A program made the position numbers and the translations under genes. From the NCBI GenBank assembly GCA_019614645.1, contig JABWDB010000002.1, positions 25,967,501 to 26,031,500 of the forward strand: a DNA stretch of 64,000 nucleotides. Direction: 5' to 3'. Below are positions 46,208 through 60,500 of this stretch, one piece after another; position 1 is the stretch's first letter, and every line of letters starts with the position of its first letter. The DNA comes from Stratiolaelaps scimitus (lineage: Eukaryota; Arthropoda; Arachnida; Mesostigmata; Laelapidae). The notes beneath the pieces are model-generated. The model made no database searches. It had not been told where the DNA came from and saw only the letters and a list, made by a program, of their open reading frames with translations.

Positions 46208-48999
46208 CGCGGTGAGATGAAGGGAGATAGTACAGGGTCCTAGGTTAAGGCCTGAGGTTATGGTCCCGAGAGAGACTATGACAGAGACTCCTTGTACAGG
46301 AAAAGCACTGCCCAGACAGTGCGTGTTTATCACTTGTGGCACAGACCAGCCTGTGACAGACCTCCTCAAGAAGGAATTAATAGACATTATGTACAAGTAT
46401 TATTTCCTATTGAACTCGAATATTTTAAGCATTATCGCTCAAGATAAATACAATTTAGCCACAAATGAATTAGTTGCTAAACGCCTATTCAGGAAGATTG
46501 ATATTCGATTTGCATTACTTTTTGTAGTGAATTGAATAGAATCTCATGCGGGTACTTATTGAGAAATCAGAAAAAATGTTGTTCGCCAATTGCAAATCTG
46601 TATTCACCCCTTAATTATCTTCAAGCTTGGTTTTGCATTGTCATTTTTGCCTTTGTATTTAGAATCGAGCTGAAATCGATTCGCTCCAACACCTCGTGTT
46701 GAGTTATTTTGTTAAAGTTACAATTCGGGTTACTGAAAACATCGATTGCACTTGGAAACTTGTTACTGTAAATACCTCCAAGTTCTTAAATGATTTTAAA
46801 CTATCTCATTACAATTAAAATTCAATCTATGCCAGTTCGTATCATAGAAACGCAATGTCCAGGATACCTCGGCATGAATATTGACTATACGAATATCCAA
46901 AAGCTAAATAGAATGCAGTAGGTACGCAGGTACGCAGATTGGAGAAAGTCGCAGTTAGAAAGGTCAGGAAAAAAAATGTGTGATTTATGTTAAAAAAGCA
47001 GCTTGGTTTGTCACCATCAAAGCAAAACGTTATATTTATGGGAAACGCTTTACCCAGAAGAGCCGATATCTGAACTACTGGTTGATAGTCTTCTTAGAAA
47101 ATATCAAACAAATAAAATGAACTCTGTTTGCCAACCTCCTTTTGCTTCACTATCTCTGTGTTGTTCCACAGATACTTAAAACCCCCTTGCGGATCTGCAA
47201 ATATCGAACTTGTAGGCCAGACCTTCTTCTAGTGAGCCATCGTTCCAGCATCAGTGTTTACCGCTTAATGCATTCTATCATATAACATATATTCAAACTA
47301 TTCTAGATCGCCCCTGAATCCACCACAGCAGTAACACCTCGCTCAAGCAAATGAGCGACCCCTGAGTGCAATAATTTGTATCAGGCTATCGTCAGTTTCG
47401 AATTCCATCTGGGGGAGGCAGCGGCATCATAAGAAAAAAAAGTACAAAAGGCAAAACACCTTACCCGAATGAAACGAGATCGATTTTCAACATGTACGTT
47501 GTGTGTCTGCTGAGTCGTCAGATCACTTCAAGTACGAAATTGCCCCGGGGTCAGCCTCACTAACACATAATTATTTCTGATTACTCCGCTTCGACGCAGA
47601 CGATCGACGTCGACTATGAACGCTCCTCGAAGGAACGAGTTAGCCCTTCGCTGTGCGAGTCTATGCAACACAACACAGAGAGACCGTGCTGGCGTGACAG
47701 TGATGGCCGTTCCTGCTGACTACAATTTGCAGTAAGTAATCCACTTTGCATGTCGTCACTTTGTGTTTTCATGGTCCGGGTCAAGCAACGTCTGCCCAAC
47801 GGAGCGGGTCACTTACGCGCAGTACAGCGCTGCTACTACTGCTTGCTCGACCTGTCAATGTCATTGCCAATGTACGCTTTTGCGTGTGAGATGGAAGCAC
47901 TGAGCTCTCTATCTATACCACCCCCGAACACGCACCCCCAACGATGGTTGTGTCCCGACCGTTCTTTAGTTCTACTTTTCTACAGTATCAGAATACTTAG
48001 ATTATCACATACGCACACATGACGAACACGTTCATTAGAGCCAGCTTTGCTCTGGATAGCGATCTCGTTGCTGTGGAAGGACACAAACTCCGCGCTGTGC
48101 TATCACTAATATGCTAAATGAATAGATGTTTTGTTGTAGCGCTGGAGGAAACATTAGCGGTGCACCAAAGACTAGTTAGACGGATGGAAAATTGGCATCG
48201 CTTCATAGTGTTACAAGTGACGAATCACACGTTGTGAATTTATTATGAACGATACCGCAGTAGTACTCAGTAGTATCTCTTGCTAAATATACTTGAGACC
48301 AGGTTGCTAAACCACATGCAGATACAACCCGGCGGTGGTGTTTTTCTTCATAATTTCTATTCACACCGTGATGAGAACGAGGAAGATCTGATTTGATGAA
48401 AAAGTAATGTGTCTACAAAGGAATCACCCACGGCCAACGTGAGACCTCTAATACATAAGTTTAGTAGTAGCGAAATATAAAATGTGCTTTATATTCTTAT
48501 TTCGATGTCGCTTACCTAATGAACACTTAGATTGGGCATTAATAATTTTCCTCGAACTTCCAGCACGTTGTGGCAAATCGATCCATGAGCAGTTTGACAG
48601 ACTTTTGACACCGCGCTAGTTTGAAAACGGTATGATAGCCTCGCACTGCAATCAGCACACAAAAACATTAAACCAAAGCAGCGTCGACAAGCAAAGAAAT
48701 GTATACATGTTTATACTCTATAGAGGTATATGTATTCATAAGCGTGTTAGGTGCACGCTACCGGTTATAATCGGATACGGTCAGGGTCGTGGGAAGCGAG
48801 CGCATACGAACACCGTCATGTACATTGTTACATGCTGTTTAATGTATGCATGCATATTGGTAACTTACAGGGTTTGCATAATCTCTACAGATTTTGAACT
48901 AATCCATAGGACTCGTTGAAAAATTCTAAATCGCGATTTACAGTTGATACATAACTATAATACGCTTCGTTTCACAGGAACATAGCACCACGCATCGAG

Positions 49000-51300
49000 C
49001 CACTGCTAATTCTGCAACTCTGTCTATTGGCTAGATACAAGGCCAACAGTCGTCGACGGCGGCCTTTACCTGTCCCGAGAGCGCGTTTCAGGTTGACAGT
49101 GCCAAGAGCCGGGAGGGATCAAACCATCAAAGTGGGAGCGACTCGGCTGCCAAACAGCCGATGCTATCATACTAGCTGCGCCGCCAAAAGCGAAGCAACC
49201 AGTGCGAAGCGAAATGGCATACGAGAAGTCCATGCATATTGCACAAGTGGCTGGTCGACATCGTGTCGCTGCTTTCAGATGTCCCTTCTGTTTTACGCGT
49301 CATTGGAGATCAGGCGAGCGACCATACCTATTCATAACCTTCCGCCATCGGGGAGGGTTGTTGGCTACAGGGCACGTCGGCGGATCGAAAGATTCAAATT
49401 TGGCGCCACATTATTTTTATCGTTCGTGTCAAGATTGCCCACTGAATGTCCACCAATAAACAGGGAATATTTGAGGTCGAAATAATTTTAATTGTTTTTT
49501 TTTCATTTGAGGTATAAATGTGTGCTATGGTTTTCTTCTTGGGAAGCATCCCTGTAGTCGGTGTTGTAAATCTGTGGGTGCCTATTTGGCTTCACTGTGC
49601 AGGCACCACCTGAGAGAGGCGGTAGAGACACTCAAGTCGGATGGCGCACCCGTCTTGGCCCGCAGCACCGCAGACTTCTTGGTCTGGTCCATAGCCATCT
49701 GTAACCGCGGATCACAGTTGGACGACTCTCCATTGTTCTTTTGGCGGGGTACGTGCTCGACATATTGTTACCGCCCATCCAAAGGAGTAAACTGGCCATG
49801 CCATCACAGTCTTGCGGGCATTTTCGTTTATGTTCTGACACTCCCACTGGCAAACCAACTGCCTTGATATTGCTGACGGTGCAAGCAGTAAGGATTCAGA
49901 GAGCGAGATGACTAGACAGACCGAGAGAGAGGGAGAGAGAGCAAGGTAGGAACACTGCGACATGGTCTTCACGATCCCTAGGAAAGCGAGCGAGACCCGT
50001 GGGTGGCAAGTGATGACAGCTTGTCCTAGGCAAGTAGATTGATTGCGTGTAAGGTAAGGAAGGATCTTGTGTCTACGATCGCAAGTGAGTTTACTCGGTC
50101 AGCACAATACCTGGTTAGTGCGTTACTCACCTCATACACTACGAACCGCGAATTGACCGCGAATTCGCTGAACGCATAAGCTTACCTCACACCGAAATAT
50201 AAACCTAATGGATTATTCGTGTTGCAATTTAGCTTGCACGTATGCAATTATTATTTATTTTCAACTGTATTTGAGTTTCTCTTTTTTTTTAGATAGGATA
50301 TGTATATTATATATAACGTGTAAGTATGTAATGAGTAAGATATAAGTATCCCACTTGGACTATACAGGTTCACGACGCAGCATCTGCTTTAAACTGTAAA
50401 TCCACTTTTTTCTAACTGAGGTGCCCATCTTCCCCATCTCTTAACGTTCACTTTATCCTTCTGAAAGCCTACTTTTGGTCCGCCACCATTGTTCCCAATT
50501 GCATAGCGACTGTTCAAATCACCCTCTGCCTATGCCATTATCCCATTAGATCATCCAATTGTTTTCCCGAAAACGTGCTCGTCCAGTTGTAGATCTAGGT
50601 CGGTTCTAGGATCCTACATGGTGGGATATCGGTTGATTGCAACTGCATTCCTGCTGAGCATTCGTTTGACGGTCGATCAAGTATATCGCTGTGCAGCAAT
50701 CAGCAGATTAAATTTAGCTCCAGTGGAGCGGATTTGCGACCTGAAGCGACGATGAGCCCTCATTTTCATTCGATGAAATCAGAGATATCTCACCGGTGCA
50801 TTCCTCCGAATATAGACGGCAGTCAATCGCGGTACTGTCATACGATTCCGTCTCTCGTTCATGTAACCGAGGAAGGAACACATCATTAGAGTTTAGAACA
50901 GGTCAAGCCGATGCATCGTCAATTCTAGTATCGTCGTTAAAACTCGCTGTGGGTGTCAAACTGATACGAGTTTGAATTAAGAAACAATTAAACGCGCTCA
51001 CACACAGCCCAAGCTTGTATCTTCACTGTTACCTGAACCGTTGGAGATAAATCTCGAAAAATCGTATTTTCAGCATTTTGTGTAAGGTCTGTTTAGAGCT
51101 TATATATATATATATCTGAGCATTATATTATATAAGACTACGAGACGTGCTTTCCTTACCCTATAGGGGTAGATATTGTTAACACGTGCTACATAACCAA
51201 TACCATTGCCATCATTGTTAATCGGTCGAAGCAGACAGGTAACAAAGATTGACTGACTACACATGATCAGACGCTATCGGAATCGTAGAAAACATACAGC
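49000..51300. other. No recognised gene; moderately GC-rich frames at 49.0-49.9 kb
   Basis: Two overlapping plus-strand frames (49027-49485, 152 codons, and 49202-49459) and another at 49520-49867 lie here. Their products (one contains FRCPFCFTRHWRSGERPY) match no family I know. The remainder is AT-rich with a GA-rich tract near 49920-49945. Confidence 0.45.
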
Positions 51301-52379
51301 CTATGAGAGAGATTACGGCGGTACGAGAAAGACAGGCCACGAGCCTTAACTGAATGTTTTTGCCCTCCCTCCAGCCCAACCGGTAGTCGAACCCCTCAAG
51401 CAACGCGACGTCATCGCCTGTCAAGAAGACGCCGCCGCTGCCGATGCGGCCTCCGCTGTCGCTGCCGCCTCCGCCTCTGAACGCGGAGGAAAAATAGAAC
51501 GAGAAGATTCACTTGCTTCCACCATCCATCCCTACAGCCATTCTTCGGCAGACTTTTTCCCGCATCGTCGGTATTCCCCACACTGTTCCCGTATCCCCTG
51601 ACGATAGTCGTCCCAGCTGCTCATCGGAGTGTGTTCAATTTCGCCAGGCTAGCTGACATTTGCTTTTGCTAACACCCGGCCGCTCGGCAGTGCGTTTTCG
51701 TCTGTTGCAACTTCACCAGCTGCTGTCGATGCTGTAAGTGTTGTACGCAGCTAAAGCTGAGGTGGCAGTAACGCATCCGTCTCTGTTGCTGCTGTGATAG
51801 CCGGTGAACTGAGAATTCAATTTAATTTTAGATTTAGTCGAACAACCAGGGAGACGGTGAAAAAAAGAACAGTTACAGAAACTGAGCAGTCTGAACAGTC
51901 AGATCGTAGTTCGGGAGAGAGGGGGACGTAGGAAGGGTTGCTGCGCTGAGTATCTTTCTCTTTCGAATTTGGTACTTGTTACAAAAGTGTCGCTTTGGCG
52001 TATAGACGCATACGCATGTGAAGTCGACAAAAGATAGAGAGACTTCGTTTTGACTAAATTTCCGGCGTAATGTTTTTCTCATGAAAGAATACAACCTCAG
52101 TGAAGGAAGAACAAACTGAGGAAAGAAGATGAAACAAAAATGTATTCAATTGAAGTTTGCTTACCGCACACTCGTAAATTGAATACAATTGGAAGATGAT
52201 TACGATTGACATACATTTTCGATATCATTATGATTAATAATAATCTTTTGAGATTCAACCATATGTGGTACATAACGTATTGTGTCGACCAGAGATATGT
52301 ATAAAGAATTATTTAGAATAAGTCATAGTGTTACGAACATCGAGTGATGGCAGTAGAAATGCTAAAACTATACATATAT

Positions 52380-52409
52380 AGATTCGATATATGCATATAT
52401 ATCGAATCT
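52380..52409. repeat. Perfect 13-bp hairpin
   Basis: Arms AGATTCGATATAT and its exact reverse complement flank GCAT. A second perfect hairpin lies 195 bp on. Confidence 0.85.
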
Positions 52410-52604
52410 GATATTGTTTTTGGCGACTCTGTGTGTTGCCTTGCGAACATGCTCACACATTGTTGGGACACATATGACAACACCGTGACCCTCCCCCCTT
52501 CTGGTGCGTATTATCATTTACATATATATGATATAATAAAATACAATAATATATATATGTATGCCGGTAGGACTTTTATGCACTAGGAGTAGTACTACAT
52601 ACTT

Positions 52605-52635
52605 ATCGATTTATGTCACCGAAACATAAATCGAT
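52605..52635. repeat. Perfect 12-bp hairpin
   Basis: Arms ATCGATTTATGT (52605-52616) and its exact reverse complement (52624-52635) with a 7-nt loop. Confidence 0.85.
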
Positions 52636-52892
52636 GTCTCTGCCGCATCGCTGTCTGTTCGGTCTTTCACAGAGGATCTCTTCGGCTCCGGTTGCGTCTA
52701 TCAGCCACGATCTTTCTTTCCAATGCGATAAACTTTGGCTACCGCTCTCGATCCATTCTATTGCAAGCGGCGATAGTAGCCGCATCAACAGACAGCAAAA
52801 GCAGTCGTCACTTTACCAACTTATCACACATGGCGGAGTCTTCTCACTCGTCGATTGTGGAAAGATTCTCGTCATTCGCTTGTTGTCGTGCG

Positions 52893-52916
52893 GCTGCTGC
52901 TGCTGCTGCTGCTGCT
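52893..52916. repeat. (GCT)8 array
   Basis: Perfect triplet array; it writes poly-Cys in one plus-strand frame and poly-Gln on the minus strand. Confidence 0.95.
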
Positions 52917-55900
52917 CGTGCTGCCACGCTGCTGCGTTGATTTCAGTAGAGGGAACTGCGAAATCGGCTTCTGCTGCAGCTGCTCGTGTATCGTTCAATA
53001 GCACGATACTCGAATCTCTGTATTGCTTTTCTGCAATAGCTGGGTTTGTTGCTTACTTGCTTGCTTGCCTGGTGTTCCCGGTCCGCGTCCGCTGTCATCG
53101 CGTCGTCTTCTCCCACTCCCTCCATGTTCACTACTACCACTACTACTACTTGCTGATGTATTCTTTTGCTGATGCACACACTCCTCTCCTGTCCCTCTGC
53201 TGTTTCGATGCCACCGTTTCGGGAATCGCGTCGGGTGGAATAGCAGCGCCAGTTGTAGCAGTAGTAATAGTAGTAGTAGTGGTGGTGGTGGTTGTAGCAG
53301 GATACGATAGGATCGGTTTCCTATTCGCCCATCGTGGTGACACTTTTTGGCCAGTTTCCCTTCATCAGACGATGCTCTACTTCTGCTTCTGTCGTCCTCT
53401 GCTTCCCCGGGGTGAGGAGGACTCCTCAATTTTCCTTCTCTGTATACAGCTAGCCGTTGCGTACGACGGCCACGTTAGGCTTCGCCGAGTCGACTCGCCC
53501 GCAGCGTTGACAGACGGATAGAAGAACGGACAGACACTCAGACAGGCCTACCGCCAACTGAGTCACTGGTGGTCATCATCATGGTGGTGGTGGTGGTGGT
53601 AACCTGTCAGTGGCTGACATCAGACCTGATGGATGGATGAACCTGACGCAGAGGGCAAATGCAATAGATGGTCAGCTGTAATATCACCATCAGCAGCAAG
53701 CAGCAGCAGCTGAACTTTGAAATACCTCAAATTCCAGGACGGCCACTCGGCTGTTCGTGATGGTGGCTGACTAGCCAGCTAGCGGTGGTTCGTGTGATGT
53801 TGCTGCAAGAGCCCGGTGCAGAATGAACAGTCGCACTGACCCAACGCACGTTGCGGGAAGAGCTCCGTTAACGGAGGTCAGTCAGTCAATGGCTTCCTTG
53901 ATGGTTTGTGCTGTGTTATGCGCTCTCTCATTCTTGCACGTTTAGAGCAGCCATTCTTCATTTGATCCCTTCTAGTCCGCCCCATCAACAGCCTGAATTC
54001 TATCCCATTTTGCCCCGTGTTTTGGTAATGACGAAATTGCATTACGCGTGTACAGTGATAAACCTGACGTGGCCTCATGGGAGGTACGGAAGACATTCAT
54101 TCAGTTGGATTGACTTTGCTGTAAAGGGAAGGGAGTCTATCGTTGGACTTGAGTTGTTGAGGTTCGCTAATCGCTGGCACAGTTTCTATAAATCGTCGAT
54201 GCTTTTGTAGATTTAGTATTACCCTGCTGTCACAGGTTTGTCTAGGAGAAAAAGGCGGCTGACTTCAGCAGCTGACTCTGTTGTGACAGGTCATGTGGCG
54301 TTGCTGAACAAGCACCACCGGAACCCTGCCACAGAAGGTTGATAAGTGGGAGTCAGCCAGAAAAACAACATGTTGTAAGACATCTCTTGTTTGCATTGCC
54401 TTGTATTTGTTTTACGGAGGTCACGTTTCAGTTGCCGAGAACCTGGTGAAATCATTTCATTCGTTTACCCATTCTTCACATACATTTTGTGACAGCGTGT
54501 GGAGCAAGTACATACAAACATTGATTTATACAAATCTACTTAAATGTAAAGGCATAGCTTTTTAAGGTTTTTCCTGTCCGGCAGCGACAAAGCGTGTGAA
54601 CACATTCACAGCCATCTAACCAATTGCAGAGTTCATTCCTTCCTAATAATAATGATTCCGTCACAGCAACAATTGCCAACAAACATATCATTTCCAAACA
54701 GTCCCGTCTGCAAACCCTGTCACCGATTCCGTGCTTCTATTTCTCTCTCGCAACTTGCGCCGCTGTTCGAGGCTGGACAGGGAAATCCGAGTAGCACGCC
54801 AACTATATGGTGTACGAAGCAAGTCGAGACCAGCCGAGTTCCCGGCAATATAATCCGTACGGTGCTGGCGTGCAGGACAAGATTCTCATTCCATTCAGGC
54901 CATCTGAACATGCTCAGAAAGATAGATATCGATTCCGTTGGAAAAAGGACGTGCATGGAAAGATGTATATTACTATTCTCCCGTTTCGCTACAACGAAAA
55001 AAACAACAACAACAACACAACATAAGCTAAAGGACCGTTGCGTTCTGAAGTTCCAACAAGAGATCGCGAGAGTCCAGTCAGATGTCGGATTGCGGTAAGT
55101 AGACGTTGGCTATTCTTCACTTCTCTGTCATTATTGTCTCATGTTGAAAAGTGAGTGTGTGCGCGCGCGTCGAGACGAGACTAGAGAGGCCCGCCAGAAA
55201 AGAAAGTAACAAACGAAAGAAAAAAAGGATGCTTATGTTCATCTGAATGGCGAAGATGAATGAGAAGCTGCGTCGGCGAACAACTTCGATCATTCACTGA
55301 GAGTTGCTTAGACGTCGCAACCTTCATGTCGACACGAAACGCGCTAGGCCCCAGTATATTGCCGTGCATACTGGACTGTTACACGAGCCGACTTATAGGA
55401 CAGGCTTGGAGAAACAATATGGAAAGGGATACCGAATCGGATACATCGCTACCCATCGATCCCTATGATATCAATGATCCTACTGCGAAGGAATAGAGAA
55501 ACATTTGCGTTCAATATCTACAGTAGCATCTCAGTGTCCTCTGTTTAACCTCTAAGCTATTCTATGTCCGGTGTGGTCGGTTGGTATATCACCAATACAA
55601 TATATTACTTGGTTGAATGGAATACTGAATATGCATGCATATCTTCCTCTAGTGAAGGTCGCACACCGACGTCTACATCGAATGATTGTGAGGCGGCCAA
55701 AACCTGCTTTAGTCGCTGAATATATCAGTCTCTCTACGATTTCTATTGATTCGATTCCTATGAAGCATATATCCCCAGTTAGGCGAAGAGTTCTACAGAG
55801 TTTATAACAAATTGAGAAGATACCAGAAAGACAATAACTGAAGATATGCACATACTTCAAGCTACCAAACGGTGTATGTGAGCACATATACCTCGTCTAT

Positions 55901-57554
55901 TTCTAAAAAGATCAAACTCTATCTGGGCGGCACGCCAGGCTGCGCAGTTAGCATTGTTCATAGCATTCAGCCCGAAGTGGTTCAGTCATAATAAAAATAT
56001 TTCATTTCATAATAATACATTAATAACAAGAGCAGGGTTGCGCTATATCAGTTCATCATTGTTCGAAATAAATCACCAAGGCAAGTAGTGTCGCGGCATC
56101 CGGCAAGGACAATGCGTAAACTTTGAAGTCTGCAGAGACATTGAGAGAGGTAGGGAGGTACAAACTCTCGGTGAAGTTTGATCCAAATTGCCTGTCGAAT
56201 AGACGACGCCCAACCGCCTCATTCAAACGTTTTTATGTCGAACATAAATCACACTGACTCAATTAACCAAGCTAAATGTTTGGATAACATAGTGAGGGCG
56301 AAAAGGCAAGTTAGGACGCTGTCTCTAACAAGGTCACCCATTGCTCAGTACGAAGATGACGACTGACGTCTGCAATTTCTCGAGTCTCATGATCGCCCGC
56401 CTAGAAATCAACACAAATTTCATGGAGTAGTGTAACCAGAAACAGCTATATAACTATAACTATGCAGACAACGACACTACAGTTCCTTCAATGTAACAAA
56501 CACATGGGCAAGACATGTTTCATCCAACAATAATAATAATAATCTGTGAGGTAGAAACAGATGGGGCTTGTGCTGGTGGTAGATAGTCTACCAAGCCGAT
56601 ACTATATTTCCATATAGGGTATATGCTTTTGTGCAAATCATATCTAGAAATATAGACCAGTTTCAACCGATTTTAACGTGTTCATATATAACATATATAG
56701 TGATATGGAATGAACTTCGTAAATATCATACAACACAACATAATACAAATATTTGCATCTTCAATTTCCTTAACAATTCATTACAGAGAGAATGAATGTG
56801 TCTGTGAATGGGTGGGCCTAGACCACTCATTTCTGCCAGCCGAGAGGGAGACGATGTGAATTGGGCGAAATCGTATATAATGAATATGACTATAATAATA
56901 TAATTCCCTATGAATACATGGGTTGAGGTCTATACAAGCGGACTCGTTGTTGGGCTCCAACGACATCGAAGATATATGACGATCCGCGTATATGTACTTA
57001 TATATTTTTTTTAATGGGAACGCTCGCACCATTCCTGCTGATGGGAATTATTTATTATTAACCATATAAAAACATCAGAGGCGCGTCTCGTGTATGGTAC
57101 CATAAGATGCCACTGGAGGTATCATTATTCTCAAGGTCACCATTATATATATTAGTTTCTTGAATCAATTAGTAGCAATTGTACATTTCTGTTTCCCAGA
57201 ACCAATTCTCCTAGATTGCCCCATGGTGCCCGTCTCCAATAATTTTTGTTATGTCCCTTCTACAATTATATATTTCCTGTAAAACCTAGAGCATCTTTTA
57301 CATCTGAGTTTCTATTACCTAATACTTTACACTTCAAGACCGTAGTCTCCTCTTCGGCTCGGCAAACCCTACACATGAGGTTCTCATCTTCTTGATATTT
57401 TGCTTTCAACGTTGTAGTGTTTTCCCGCTCTTCAATAGGTCTGCAACCCTGACGTTTTGGAGTTGGAGTACATTATTAAAAAGCACCAATACAGCTCACC
57501 CAGCTTGAAACAAAACAAGGAGCTGGTTTTCGATATAAGGGCATTTCCCTGATA

Positions 57555-57556
<2 letters not shown>

Positions 57557-57581
<25 letters not shown>
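57557..57581. repeat. (TA)12 microsatellite
   Basis: Perfect dinucleotide array in spacer. Confidence 0.95.
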
Positions 57582-57587
<6 letters not shown>

Positions 57588-60500
57588 GGCGAAATATGCA
57601 AATCCTTTGACGAATGAAATTACGTAGGTATCTTGGGCTCAGCGCACAAAACCCTGCGCTGGTAGTCATATCACGTACACGGGTAGCAAGAGTGAAGCCA
57701 TTAAGCAGGTGGCTAGACACTCAGGCGCTGCTAATTATTGTTATTGTATATCTAACTAAACATTGATAATTTACTCGTAGGAAATCAAACAACGTAGTTG
57801 TATTTCTTGTGGGTTTACAGATGGGACCGAAGCTGCTCCAACGGCAAGCTCATTATTTTCTAAACTGCGAACCTATTTACTTTATAACTGCAGACTCGCG
57901 TCTCGACGATTCTGATTCCATTCTGATTCACGTTCTTCATTATTTTGAGTGCTAATCAATAATATCAGCGGGTGAGATAAACAGTCTGATGCCAATATCA
58001 AATTATTTTCGCAGAAATACAACTCAATATTATTCATCCTTCGATCAATGTTGCCAGTAATGCGAGGCGATCAATGTTCTCGATCGTCCAATTATCATGC
58101 AAGATTATTAGACTACGAAATGGCTTAACAAATATCACCGACAATCAGCACTAACTTCGACTATCGAAATATGCAGACGACTCGATTCGATAGAATTGGT
58201 TTCATCTCTCAATGTTTAGCATAATGCCTTGCCACCGTATTGTCTAGGTAACAGCTTCTTTGTGGACTTCCTAGCCGAGAGACCGTGACGTTCGTAACTA
58301 ATGGATGTGGGTTCCGTGTGGGGTTTATGATATTGTTCTGCACCATTGCCCCCAAGCATAACTGGTGCAGTCAGCACTGGATAGTAGTACCAACGAGTAC
58401 CAACGCAAAGGTCACAGACGTATTCACTACATACAACAAACAAGTGGTAACAAGGAATATCGGTGAAGACAGTCTCAACGTTGACACACAAAAATCTCCA
58501 ATTTTTACACCGATATGTCCGTCTACTCGTAAATCGCTCTCACACAAACAAAAACAAAGTTCCCAAAAATAGTGGAGTGTCCTATATTATATCCTATACG
58601 CACCACATCTTTCTCCATATAGCTCTGCTTCTATGCAACAAAGTAACATTAAAGGGCTTCTGCCCAATGGTTCTATCCAGCTCTACTATTCAATTCACCC
58701 CGAATCACATTGACTGCTGCCCGACCAATACCCACACATGTCATGCCCACAATGGGTGGTCTCAAAGAATCGTTCGCAATCATCTCGCACGGCGAGAGAT
58801 GGCATGTACAAGATAATATTCATTACCGTTCTTCGGCATCCGCGCACTTACACACACCGAGCATTTAACATAGCATAGCATACCATATATTTCTTGTAGC
58901 CATCACGACATCTCTTATATCGTAAGGCAAATAGGATGAGTGGATATAAAGAGTGCCAGTCGTCGTCGTCGTCATCTGGGAACTGGTGGTACCAGGTGGT
59001 GATGGTGGTGGAGGCAGCAATAATAACCCTTCGTAGCGGTGTAATTCTGCCATGCGTGACAATATAGACCCAGTCATATTACATATAGAATCGTGCAAGC
59101 AACTATCCTATCTATCTATCGATCGATCCATGTATCTATACGCACTTTAAATAAACTAGATTCGTTCCACGACACTGTTAGTTCACTCGTTCATAAGACG
59201 CGAGCCCTTTAGGTTGAAGCCGCCAAGCATTCCACCGGCGTCATCTGAGCCCACTACGCCACCTGAGCACTACTCGTAGACAGACACGGGCGGGCATATC
59301 ACACCAGCGATTATCTGTTACCCTTTATGAGAGTAGACTCGCTTAATCAATGAGTAAAAGACCTCTTGAAAACCTCTGTACAGCCACAGAGCACAGCTAC
59401 CAAGATAAAGCGTTACTGTTCGCAGTCATTAGTATATCTACTAATGACCTGATCTGTTCGGCTATGGTTGTGGCCAGTCGAACAGCTGAAATCATGAATT
59501 TGCTGGAGTGTACGCGACAAAAAGTTTAGCCTTCAAGCTGTCTCTGTCTCGCTTGCTCCCTTTTTCCATAGGATTTCCACGCGATCTGCGTGAGTCTTTT
59601 TTCCTTTTGTTTTTCTTATACTTGATGGTGCTTTGTCGTGTTCATATGCCAGACCTATTCATGTACTTCGGAGTTATGAACGATCGTTAATAATAGTGGT
59701 TGCAGTGATTGTACTTGGCACTAATATCTACCAGGAAATCAACGTTGGTCGAAATTATGAACGTAGGCGATTCTCTTTTTGTTGTGTGTTGTTATGAGAT
59801 CGATTAACCTCTCGCAGGCACATTGTAGTGCTTGGGTTATATGAGTGGCCCAGGTGGCTGCCGTGGCACTAGCGGCGGCTGTGTACAATAGTTCACCGCC
59901 TCCTATATCCTACACCATGTGATGGTAATATTCAAGAGAAAGAACGAAAAGAAGCCCTGTGGAAGTAATACTAATATTATATCATAATAATAATAGTGGT
60001 GAGACGAGTTCAGGGTAAATTAGGTAGAACAGAAATGAGAGATGATGAACAACAGACAATACGTCGGCAAAATCGTGTCGATTCAATCAGTAGACAGTAG
60101 CTATGACTGTTTTCGCTTAAATGCAAATAAATGTGGAACTCAGCCGATAAATGTGGATAAATGCCGATAAATGAACTGTGCAGAGTCGCATGCGAACGTA
60201 CAGTTAAGTAGTTAATTCGTATATAACACAGCTGAAGGTACGTGACACTGGATCTTGCAACAGAGACTACCAAGAGGAAACCATGATGAACTAGACTACC
60301 AGACACAGGTTTAGGGAACAACTTTACTTCGCTATATATTAACAAGATTATCAAAAAACATGTTATGTCCTATCATCTATTTTGATTTCCGATCAACTTA
60401 ATTCTATAGCGGCAATATTACTAGCTCGTTTATTTTATGTAACAATGTGAGAAATATTCCATAACATTCGATAAAAATGCTGTATACATTTCCAGTAAAC

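Larger units (their letters stand above)
40301..48999. other. No recognised gene
   Basis: Mixed sequence with (AT)n arrays at 41653-41670 and 46186-46207, a GC-rich GGA-type patch near 42780-42900, and a near-perfect 14-bp hairpin at 43572-43601. The longest open frames (about 140 codons at 43971-44396 and 118 codons at 41160-41516) show no family and no splice context. Confidence 0.5.
51301..54300. other. GC-rich block with triplet repeats and the longest intergenic open frame
   Basis: Includes a plus-strand frame of 302 codons (52613-53521) containing poly-Cys, poly-Ala, His/Tyr and poly-Val runs that simply follow triplet arrays (GCT)8 at 52893-52916, a TAC/CTAC patch near 53132-53150 and GTAGTAGTGGTGGTGG near 53259-53292. 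The minus strand is open over much of the same ground (52995-53429). A (GGT)n array is at 53582-53600. Open frames on both strands over repeats argue against a normal coding exon; regulatory or leader sequence is as likely. Confidence 0.4.

Noticed and set aside
51370..51420. Minus-strand GGGGTTCGACTACCGG resembling a B box
   Set aside because: The upstream sequence has no A box or cloverleaf; it lies in GC-rich low complexity.
54652..55098. Plus-strand frames of 148 and 72 codons overlapping in different frames
   Set aside because: Part of the smaller frame looks protein-like, but no family is recognised and a stop lies just upstream of its ATG; too weak to call.
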